DNA of 5,261 nt from an uncultured Ruminococcus sp. (GTDB lineage: Bacteria; Bacillota; Clostridia; Oscillospirales; Ruminococcaceae), in the NCBI GenBank assembly GCA_946540705.1, contig CAMNJD010000233.1, positions 1 through 5,261 of the forward strand, given 5' to 3'. The position numbers and the translations under genes were made by a program. Numbering within the stretch: the first letter of the stretch is position 1; each line of letters begins with the position of its first letter. Shown here one piece after another: positions 1 through 5,261 of the stretch. Below the pieces are notes generated by a model, which was not told the origin of the DNA, made no database searches, and was given only the letters and a program-made list of their open reading frames with translations.

Positions 1-9
1 AATGGGATT

Positions 10-74
10 CCAAAGGGACAATGTCCCTTTGGCGGGTTTGGGCGGAGCCCAATATCAATCATCGCGCAGCGATA
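10..74. repeat. Compound intergenic element of three small hairpins
   Basis: Three perfect inverted repeats lie end to end. The first has 10-bp arms 10-19 and 23-32 with a 3-nt loop (AAT). The second has 6-bp arms 38-43 and 47-52 with loop GGA. The third has 5-bp arms 61-65 and 69-73 with loop GCA. The second and third both contain the 7-mer pattern GCGNAGC (42-48 and 64-70), known to form unusually stable DNA mini-hairpins. The arrangement resembles dispersed intergenic repeats I associate with Ruminococcaceae genomes, but that is recollection and copy number cannot be seen here. The element may continue to the left of the window. No coding region is convincing between 1 and 124. Confidence 0.55.
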
Positions 75-90
75 CCTTTTTCGACAGACT

Positions 91-135
91 AAGCCATAGT
101 ATTTCTGACCGGCAGTCAGAGATACTATGGCTTTT
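91..135. terminator. 19-bp hairpin overlapping the regulator stop codon; possible terminator
   Basis: Arms 91-109 and 115-133 pair around the 5-nt loop 110-114. The only non-Watson-Crick position is T103/G121, which is a G-U wobble in plus-strand RNA but an A-C mismatch in minus-strand RNA, so the plus-strand transcript folds better. Only a short T run follows on the plus strand, and no clear T run follows on the minus strand, so this is not a textbook terminator in either direction. The regulator's stop codon (125-127) lies inside the right arm, so the fold includes the last codons of that gene. It may end or protect the regulator mRNA, or stop transcription entering from the left. Confidence 0.5.
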
Positions 136-2356
136 CTGTATTTTGTTTGCGGTACTGCAAGGCAGTGACGCCGCATTTGTCCTTGAACTGCCGCATGAAA
201 TGCGAAACATTCTGATAACCGCACTGCACGGATATCTCCTGAATCCGCAGAGCCGTATGCTTCAGCAGGCTTTTCGCCTTGTTCATGCGCGCTGATATGA
301 CATCGTCAATACAGCTTACCGAGAAGGACTGCTTATAGAGCCGCTGCAAATGGCTCCTGCTGATGCCGATTTCCTTTGCGATCTGTTCAATGTCCCAGTT
401 CCGCTGCGGGTTTGCCGTGATCTCACTGCGCAGCTTTTGCAGCAGCTCCTTGTAATCCGTTACATAGGCCGATGCGGCGGCAATGCGCTCCTGAAGCGCC
501 TGCTCACATTCCTCCACGGCTGCCGCTGCATCAGAGAGTGTGTTCTGCGTCAGGCGCTGATATGCGAACACCGCATGCGGAACCGGAAGATCCGCTTTGC
601 CGAGCAGTCTCTGCATCCGGTGCTCTGCTGAGACAAGCAGATCACTGGCGGCCTCTCTGTCATCCTTCCGGCAGTCTGCGGGAACTGTCACGGCGTAGAT
701 ATTCGGCTGCATACGGGCAAGAAACCCGTTTTCCGGCAGTATATCACGCAGCGCATTTGCAAGCAGCAGGCATGGGTCTAAATCCGGTGTGCGGCTGCTC
801 TGCGCCGGGATTCCCAGCAGGATCAGCAGCGGTGTTTCCGATTCGGCATAGGGGCGGTACAAAATATCGTGCAGATGCTCTGCAAATCCGCGCCGGCTGT
901 ACAGGCCGGATTCGGTGTCATGTGAGGACAGAATCGGAATCTGTCTGCGCCGGTATTCCATGTACATCGCCTGCTGTAGCTGATACAGGCCGTGCGCGGC
1001 GGCGTCAGACCAGTTTGTATAGAACGCATCCGTTTCAATGTCCTCCGGCTTTTCGTAGATGCTGGCCAGATAGCCGAAAATCTGGCCGTGCGCATGCAGT
1101 GCAGTCAGCAGGATCAGCACCGGATCATGCGGTGCGCAAAGAGCAGGGAGAATATCCTGCGTATCAAATTCATATTGATCCGGCGCATTCTTGCCCCGGC
1201 GCTTGGAAAGGGCGAGTATGGATCTTTCGTGAAAGCCGACCTGCCGGAATCGTTCGGGGCAGGCAAAGTCCATGCACCAGTCTTTGCAGAGGCAGATATC
1301 AAGCCAGATCCAGTTCGGCAGCACATGTCCGACGCTGTCTGTTTTTGTGATCCATTCATTTAACGTTGCCGCACCGCCGGTGTGCGCAAACAGGTCAGCA
1401 GGCAGGAATGTACGCTTATGCATCTCATTCCGGATTCTGGCACGGAAATAGGCATCCACCGGCGAGTACGGATTCTGCGGCATTTTTGCCGGGTCACAGC
1501 CGCAGCTTTCGCCGTATCGGATCGACTGCTGAACAGCCGAAAATCCGACGGATTCTCCGGTAATCATTTCGTGCAGCGTGAAAACGGCGTCCTCTCCGAA
1601 CTGCCGTTCACGGCCCTCGACGGTTGTGATGCGCGGCCGATTCAGCCATGCGTCCCAGCAGCCGTCATAGCCGGTGATCCTGACCTGTCCGGGAACGGAA
1701 ATGCCGTTCTGCGTCAGCGATTCGCTGAGTGCCGCAGCCATGATATCGCTGGCGCAGACAACTGCCTCCGGCATCGGAATGCTGCCCTCTGCAATTCTGC
1801 TTCCGATCTCCGCAGGAACCGTCCGCCAGAATCCACCGTAAAAAATCCAGTCATTCCGGAAAGGGAGCCCCGCCTCCAGCATCGCCTGACGGTATCCGGC
1901 AATGCGCTCCTCGGAGGCCGGATTGCCCTCCGTTCCGGAAATACAGTAGATCCGCCTGCATCCGTGATCTTTGATCATGTGCTTTGTGATGCGGTATATG
2001 CTTTCCTGCTGGCGCGGCTGTATGCTTTCAAAAGGGAGCAGATCATCGCCTGTGACGAGGCAGGGAATATCTGTCTGCATGAGCTGGCGGCGGATCGTTT
2101 CGCACACGGCCGGATTGTGAAAGCGGTCTGCGGCAAAGAGGATGCCGTCCAGACGGTGTACGGCGGGCAGTGCGTAGATGCTTTCCATGCCGCGGATGTA
2201 GCTGTCGTTCTGTAGATCTTCATGTGAATTATAAATGCCGGTATAAATCAGAACATCATATCCGAGCTTTGCGGCTGCATCGGAAATACCGTTCAGAAAT
2301 TCATAATCCAGCGGATCGACAACAGACGGAATCATGACACCGAGCCGTTTCTGCAA
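125..2356 (-). CDS. Hybrid transcription regulator: LacI-type sugar-sensor domain, degenerate GGDEF-like segment, AraC-type DNA-binding domain
   Basis: This encodes a 743-residue cytoplasmic regulator. Residues about 3-285 resemble the periplasmic-binding-protein fold of LacI-family sensors (opening KRLGVMIPSVVDPLDYEFLN; later ITGYDG) and end in an ESCGC motif at 283-287. No LacI helix-turn-helix precedes this domain. Residues about 300-470 form an unassigned, possibly GAF-like, region. Residues about 480-590 begin like a GGDEF domain (GLYSRRGF, 484-491), but the signature position reads RMQPNIY (548-554), so no cyclase activity is expected. A helical linker (about 608-647) leads to an AraC domain with two helix-turn-helices (about 656-676 and 705-727, including CGYQNVSHFMRQFKDKCG). 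The start is TTG at 2356 because a strong ribosome binding site precedes it and the promoter lies between it and the upstream in-frame ATG. Divergent placement beside the GH26-CE1 gene suggests local control of it. The inducer is unknown, probably a sugar or oligosaccharide. Confidence 0.88.
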   Translation of the reverse strand: MQKRLGVMIPSVVDPLDYEFLNGISDAAAKLGYDVLIYTGIYNSHEDLQNDSYIRGMESIYALPAVHRLDGILFAADRFHNPAVCETIRRQLMQTDIPCLVTGDDLLPFESIQPRQQESIYRITKHMIKDHGCRRIYCISGTEGNPASEERIAGYRQAMLEAGLPFRNDWIFYGGFWRTVPAEIGSRIAEGSIPMPEAVVCASDIMAAALSESLTQNGISVPGQVRITGYDGCWDAWLNRPRITTVEGRERQFGEDAVFTLHEMITGESVGFSAVQQSIRYGESCGCDPAKMPQNPYSPVDAYFRARIRNEMHKRTFLPADLFAHTGGAATLNEWITKTDSVGHVLPNWIWLDICLCKDWCMDFACPERFRQVGFHERSILALSKRRGKNAPDQYEFDTQDILPALCAPHDPVLILLTALHAHGQIFGYLASIYEKPEDIETDAFYTNWSDAAAHGLYQLQQAMYMEYRRRQIPILSSHDTESGLYSRRGFAEHLHDILYRPYAESETPLLILLGIPAQSSRTPDLDPCLLLANALRDILPENGFLARMQPNIYAVTVPADCRKDDREAASDLLVSAEHRMQRLLGKADLPVPHAVFAYQRLTQNTLSDAAAAVEECEQALQERIAAASAYVTDYKELLQKLRSEITANPQRNWDIEQIAKEIGISRSHLQRLYKQSFSVSCIDDVISARMNKAKSLLKHTALRIQEISVQCGYQNVSHFMRQFKDKCGVTALQYRKQNTEKP

Positions 2357-2368
2357 GCTGATCCCCCC
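2354..2368 (-). promoter_or_regulatory. Ribosome binding site and TTG start of the regulator
   Basis: On the minus strand a run of six G (2368-2363), preceded by A-rich sequence, sits 6 nt before TTG (2356-2354). This spacing suits a Shine-Dalgarno site. The reading frame then opens LQKRLGVMIP, the normal beginning of a LacI-type sensor domain. This decides the start against an ATG 63 bases upstream at 2419, which lies outside the predicted transcript. Confidence 0.8.
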
Positions 2369-2378
2369 CTTTTTTATT

Positions 2379-2407
2379 AGTATATCACGAAACGGGCGGA
2401 TTGTCAA
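2379..2407 (-). promoter_or_regulatory. Sigma-70-type promoter of the regulator gene
   Basis: On the minus strand a perfect -35 TTGACA (2407-2402) is followed by a 17-bp spacer and a -10 TATACT (2384-2379), one base from consensus. Transcription would start near 2372, giving a leader of only about 16 nt that contains the ribosome binding site. The regulator is therefore probably made constitutively unless repressed. The -35 lies within a 13-bp palindrome. Confidence 0.8.
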
Positions 2408-2410
2408 TCC
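2398..2410. promoter_or_regulatory. Candidate operator: palindrome over the regulator -35 box
   Basis: GGATTG-T-CAATCC is a perfect 6+1+6 inverted repeat that fully covers the -35 hexamer of the regulator promoter (2402-2407). A protein bound here would block RNA polymerase, so autorepression is possible. Part of the symmetry may be coincidental, because a TTGACA box already supplies half of it. AraC-type domains more often bind direct repeats. Confidence 0.3.
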
Positions 2411-2443
2411 AATCGGCACGAGGCACCTGCACTTTGATGCGTC

Positions 2444-2460
2444 TTGTGCATTTGCGCAAA
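2444..2460. promoter_or_regulatory. Candidate activator site: palindrome and imperfect direct repeat upstream of the enzyme promoter
   Basis: TTTGCGCAAA (2451-2460) is a perfect 10-bp palindrome. It overlaps an imperfect direct repeat TTGTGCA / TTGCGCA (2444-2450 and 2452-2458) with an 8-bp period. The site lies about 65-80 bp before the predicted transcription start of the enzyme gene, a plausible position for an upstream activator. The link to the neighbouring AraC-type regulator is inferred from position only. Confidence 0.3.
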
Positions 2461-2488
2461 AATGTCATTTTATTGAAGCGATATGTTA

Positions 2489-2517
2489 TTTCTTTTTTTT
2501 GTGCTTCGTTGTATAAT
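2489..2517 (+). promoter_or_regulatory. Promoter of the GH26-CE1 gene: perfect -10, poor -35
   Basis: TATAAT at 2512-2517 matches the -10 consensus exactly. At a 17-bp spacing the -35 position reads TTTCTT (2489-2494), matching only two of six consensus bases, within a T-rich tract. Transcription would begin near 2524, about 60 nt before the ATG. A good -10 with a weak -35 is typical of promoters that need an activator, which fits the divergent AraC-type gene. Confidence 0.65.
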
Positions 2518-2529
2518 AAAGCCAGCAAA

Positions 2530-2544
2530 TACGGAGAATCCGTA
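2530..2544 (+). other. Small hairpin at the 5' end of the enzyme mRNA
   Basis: TACGGA (2530-2535) and TCCGTA (2539-2544) are perfect 6-bp arms around a GAA triloop. The hairpin begins about six bases after the predicted transcription start. A 5'-terminal stem can stabilise an mRNA; whether it does so here cannot be judged from sequence. Confidence 0.4.
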
Positions 2545-2558
2545 AATGCAAGAGGGAG

Positions 2559-2587
2559 ATCGGAGTGAGAGGGGGATTTTTCCGATG
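2559..2587 (+). promoter_or_regulatory. Ribosome binding site of the GH26-CE1 gene within a possible start-codon hairpin
   Basis: The Shine-Dalgarno sequence AGAGGGGGA (2568-2576) lies 8 nt before ATG 2585, which fixes this start rather than the in-frame ATG at 2546. ATCGGA (2559-2564) is the exact reverse complement of TCCGAT (2581-2586), so a 6-bp stem could form with the Shine-Dalgarno in its 16-nt loop and the first two bases of the start codon paired. The binding site is firm; the regulatory role of the stem is speculative. Confidence 0.7.
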
Positions 2588-5092
2588 AAAAAAACAATAT
2601 CAGCGATGATGTCTGCGGTGCTGCTCCTGAGTGCTGTGCCGTTTATGCCGATGGAATCGAACGCGGCAGACAATCAGTACGAATTTGAAGCAGGAACGAT
2701 CAAAGGCAGCGGCGAAAATCCGGCGGAGATCGCGGCAGTCAAGGGTGCGAGCGGCGGAAAAGCGGTCAATCTCCGGGACGGCGGGAACAGAGTCAGCGTG
2801 ACTGTCAACGCCGCAGAGGAGGGCGCACACAGGATCACACTGCGCTACAGTCAGCCCTATGACGAAACCGGCAAGCCGCAGATCGTCTATGTCAACGGTC
2901 AGAGTGCCGGCGAGATCCTGTGTGAACAGACCGGCGAGGGCGAATTCAAGACCGTCAGCATCAGCGCAAATCTCAAAAAGGGCAGCAATGAGATTACCGT
3001 CGAGGCTTCGTGGGGATGGAGCTTTCTGGATGCCCTGCTGATCGAAAAGGGCAGCTTTACAAATTATTCCGGCGGCGGAAAGCTCTCAAATCCGAAGGCC
3101 TCCGCGCAGACGCAGTCCTTGTACAACTATCTCTGTGATACCTACGGGCATTATGTGATTTCCGGTCAGCAGGAATCCACATGGATGGGCAGCGAGAACT
3201 ACGAGTTTGACATCATCAAGCGGGCAAGCGGCAAATATCCCGCACTCCGCGGCCTCGACTACATGGGCGACGATTTCTCCGGCTGCAACCGCCGCGCAAA
3301 ATCCTGGTATCAGCAGGGCGGCATCGTGACGATCTGCTGGCACTGCGGCTCCGATTTTACCGGCAGCCACACCGAATCCATGAACACCAATCTCAACTGG
3401 AACGCAGCCCTCACCGAAGGAACCGCAGAGTACAGCAAGCTGATTGCCGGCATGGACAAGGGCGCAAAGGCGCTGAAGGAGCTGAAGGATGCAGGCGTGC
3501 CGGTGATCTGGCGTCCCTTCCACGAATTCGACGGAAAATGGTTCTGGTGGGGCAAGGGCGGCGCCGACAACTTCAAAAAGCTCTGGAAAATCATGTATGA
3601 CCGCTACACGAATTACTGGGGACTGGATAACCTGATCTGGAACCTCGGCTACTGCGGCGACGTCAACGGCGGCTGGTATCCCGGCGATCAGTATGTTGAC
3701 ATCATCGGTGCGGACACCTATGTGAATCATACGGACTCCCTGGTGAGTCTTTACGGCAAGACCGCGCAGGTCGCCAAAAAACCGGTCTGCCTCCATGAAA
3801 ACGGCCCGATCCCGGATCCGGAAAAGATGAAAAAGGACGGCGCAAAATGGCTGTGGTTTATGACATGGCACACCTCGTTCATCGACAGCAATGCGCAGAA
3901 CACCTCTGATTACATCAAGCGTGTCTACAACAGCGACTATATGCTCACGCTGGATGAGCTGCCGGATATCTATCATTACGGGAATGCATCGGTCAGCGAA
4001 AACAGTGACCCTGTTTTTGAAATCGCTCCGCCGGAAGCGGTCAGGGGCGATGTGAACAGCGACAGCGTATTCGATCAAGCGGATGTGGTGCTGATGCAGA
4101 AATGGCTTCTTTCCGATCCCGATGCCGTGCCTGCCGACCGGAAAGCAGGCGACATGAACGCGGACGGCAGACTGAACGCGGCTGACCTGACGCTGATGAA
4201 GCGGGAGCTGAACGCGCAGAGCAGCAAGACACCGGATGACCCGCCAAAGACGGCATATCAGTACGATCCGGCAAAGCAGTACCATGAATATCCGCAGAGC
4301 TTCAAAAACGCGATCCCGCAGGCCGGAACTGTCGTGAAGGAGCATTACACCGGCATCAACGGCGAGAATGCACTGAATGTGTATCTCCCTTACGGCTACG
4401 ACCCGAACAAACAATATAATGTGTTCTATTTCATGCACGGCATGGGCGACAGCGAGAATTCACTGTTTTATTATGACAACGGGGAAGCAGTACGCCTCAT
4501 TGACAATATGATTCAGAACGGCGATATTGAGCCGATGATCATTGTCACGCCGACCTTCAACAAAGTCAGCGACAATACATTCTACAACGCAGAAAACGTC
4601 TGGAAGGAAATACGCATGAGCGTGATCCCGTTCGTCGAGGGCAAATATTCGACCTATGCAAAATCGACTTCGGAGGCGGATCTCAAGGCATCGAGAATGC
4701 ACAGAGCCTACGGCGGCTTCTCAATGGGCAGTGTCTCCACATGGGCGACCTTTGAAAACTGTGTCGATATGATCGGATACTTTATGCCGCTCAGCGGTGC
4801 GCATCACTGGGGCACCGGAAACGCCGACCCGAATGCGCTGGCGAACGCAGTGCAGAAAGCCGGGCTGAAGACGAATGAATATTTCATCATGTCTGCAACG
4901 GGCACTTCGGACTTTGCAAACACAAATCTTGTGCCGCAGATCGAAGCGATGAAAGGGCTGGATCAGTTCGTATTCACTTCGGATTTCTCAAAAGGCAACT
5001 TCTGGTTCATGTATGTCACCGGCGGCTCGCACGACTGGTACTATGTCAGACAGTATTTATACAACTGCCTGCCGAACTTCTTTCGGGAGTAA
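2585..5092 (+). CDS. Secreted modular hemicellulase: CBM35-like, GH26 (beta-mannanase-type), type I dockerin, CE1-type esterase
   Basis: This encodes an 835-residue exported enzyme. A signal peptide (MKK, hydrophobic core, likely cleavage after SNA at 27 or the next Ala) precedes a CBM35-like domain (about 30-155). The GH26 domain (about 170-460) shows WRPFHE with Arg310, His313 and the acid/base Glu314, and LHENG with the probable nucleophile Glu405. A type I dockerin (about 487-544) has two calcium loops, Asp489/Asn491/Asp493/Asp497/Asp500 and Asp523/Asn525/Asp527/Asn531/Asp534. The C-terminal CE1-type alpha/beta-hydrolase (about 565-833) has GFSMG with Ser713, His816 in GGSHDW, and Asp776 as the probable third residue. 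GH26 enzymes mostly cleave beta-1,4-mannan, some other beta-glycans; CE1 enzymes remove acetyl or feruloyl esters, so the exact substrate is open. The dockerin should anchor the enzyme to a cohesin scaffold. No internal stop or frameshift is seen. The monocistronic unit is flanked by its own promoter and terminator. Confidence 0.93.
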   Translation: MKKTISAMMSAVLLLSAVPFMPMESNAADNQYEFEAGTIKGSGENPAEIAAVKGASGGKAVNLRDGGNRVSVTVNAAEEGAHRITLRYSQPYDETGKPQIVYVNGQSAGEILCEQTGEGEFKTVSISANLKKGSNEITVEASWGWSFLDALLIEKGSFTNYSGGGKLSNPKASAQTQSLYNYLCDTYGHYVISGQQESTWMGSENYEFDIIKRASGKYPALRGLDYMGDDFSGCNRRAKSWYQQGGIVTICWHCGSDFTGSHTESMNTNLNWNAALTEGTAEYSKLIAGMDKGAKALKELKDAGVPVIWRPFHEFDGKWFWWGKGGADNFKKLWKIMYDRYTNYWGLDNLIWNLGYCGDVNGGWYPGDQYVDIIGADTYVNHTDSLVSLYGKTAQVAKKPVCLHENGPIPDPEKMKKDGAKWLWFMTWHTSFIDSNAQNTSDYIKRVYNSDYMLTLDELPDIYHYGNASVSENSDPVFEIAPPEAVRGDVNSDSVFDQADVVLMQKWLLSDPDAVPADRKAGDMNADGRLNAADLTLMKRELNAQSSKTPDDPPKTAYQYDPAKQYHEYPQSFKNAIPQAGTVVKEHYTGINGENALNVYLPYGYDPNKQYNVFYFMHGMGDSENSLFYYDNGEAVRLIDNMIQNGDIEPMIIVTPTFNKVSDNTFYNAENVWKEIRMSVIPFVEGKYSTYAKSTSEADLKASRMHRAYGGFSMGSVSTWATFENCVDMIGYFMPLSGAHHWGTGNADPNALANAVQKAGLKTNEYFIMSATGTSDFANTNLVPQIEAMKGLDQFVFTSDFSKGNFWFMYVTGGSHDWYYVRQYLYNCLPNFFRE

Positions 5093-5110
5093 CTGACGCG
5101 GAATAAAATG

Positions 5111-5158
5111 AACGCCGCAGCGTTTCTGCTGATGATGCAGAAGCGCTGCGGCGTTTTT
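5111..5158 (+). terminator. Intrinsic terminator after the GH26-CE1 gene, possibly bidirectional
   Basis: Arms 5111-5129 and 5137-5155 form a 19-bp GC-rich stem with one G-U wobble (5123/5143) and a 7-nt loop, followed by a T run to 5158. It starts 18 bases after the stop codon. Read on the minus strand, the stem is followed by an imperfect T-rich stretch, so it could also serve a convergent gene ending near 5201. Confidence 0.92.
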
Positions 5159-5200
5159 CGGACATCGGGGCTTGTCGGCCGGAATCGGATCAAGGCAGCG

Positions 5201-5261
5201 CTACTGTGCTTCGCCCTCGGAATAATCCGGGAGCGGCGGCGCTGCTGCGCCTGCCCCGCTC
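5201..5261 (-). CDS. Probable C-terminal tail of a convergent gene, cut by the window edge
   Basis: On the minus strand an open frame enters from the right edge and ends at TAG (5203-5201). The 19 visible complete codons read SGAGAAAPPLPDYSEGEAQ, an Ala/Pro-rich, acidic-ended tail typical of a flexible protein C terminus. The stop lies about 45 bases before the strong hairpin at 5111-5155, which could act as a shared terminator for the two convergent genes. Too little is visible to name a family. The other minus frames are less protein-like, but the piece is short and this call could be wrong. Confidence 0.4.
   Translation of the reverse strand, partial: SGAGAAAPPLPDYSEGEAQ

Noticed and set aside
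1..74. CRISPR-like array
   Set aside because: The units are inverted repeats of different sequence, not evenly spaced direct repeats with unique spacers.
2..295. A plus-strand open frame across the repeat and the regulator's 3' end
   Set aside because: It runs through three hairpins and then antisense to the AraC domain; no ribosome binding site is visible and the product has no motif.
472..1350. A long plus-strand open frame antisense to the regulator
   Set aside because: It is rich in Arg, Ala, Ser and Pro with no domain signal, and the opposite strand encodes an intact regulator across the same bases.
2473..2486. Possible catabolite-control (cre) site near TTGAAGCG
   Set aside because: It has about three mismatches to the cre consensus, including the conserved G in the left half and CA in the right half, too weak to report.
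2546..2584. Upstream in-frame ATG for the GH26-CE1 gene
   Set aside because: It would put 13 charged residues before a standard MKK signal peptide and has no Shine-Dalgarno; ATG 2585 has a strong one.
3086..4438. A long minus-strand open frame antisense to the GH26-dockerin region
   Set aside because: Its translation is rich in Val, His, Ile and Arg with no recognisable motif. It mirrors the codon bias of the enzyme gene on the other strand, which has clear catalytic and dockerin motifs.

Overview
The window looks like a piece of a Firmicutes genome from the Ruminococcaceae, most likely a fibre-degrading Ruminococcus. The reasons are a type I dockerin inside a secreted plant-cell-wall enzyme, purine-rich ribosome binding sites, a TTG start, moderately high GC (by eye), and a three-hairpin intergenic repeat of a style I associate with this group. 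The genus is inferred from these traits, not proven.

Layout. Positions 1-90 hold no gene I can support, but carry three short perfect inverted repeats in a row. A 19-bp hairpin (91-133) overlaps the 3' end of the first gene. Positions 2356-125 (minus strand) encode a 743-residue transcription regulator starting at TTG. It has a LacI/periplasmic-binding-protein-like sensor, a middle region with a degenerate GGDEF-like segment, and a C-terminal AraC-type DNA-binding domain. A divergent 228-bp intergenic region follows (2357-2584). It holds a near-consensus sigma-70 promoter for the regulator, a strong -10 with a poor -35 for the enzyme gene, two palindromes that could be operators, and small leader hairpins. 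Positions 2585-5092 (plus strand) encode an 835-residue secreted modular enzyme: signal peptide, CBM35-like domain, GH26 beta-mannanase-type catalytic domain, type I dockerin, and CE1-type esterase. A strong intrinsic terminator follows (5111-5158). The last 61 bases probably encode the C-terminal tail of a convergent minus-strand gene.

How they fit together. The likely picture is a single-enzyme regulated unit. The divergent regulator would sense a sugar or oligosaccharide through its binding-protein-like domain and, through its AraC domain, activate the enzyme promoter, whose -35 is weak. The enzyme would be exported, docked through its calcium-binding dockerin onto a cohesin scaffold (cellulosome), and attack decorated hemicellulose. 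The GH26 would cut the backbone, probably mannan, while the CE1 domain removes ester decorations. Substrate specificity and the regulatory link are inferred from family membership and gene arrangement. I saw no CRISPR array, mobile element, tRNA or rRNA.
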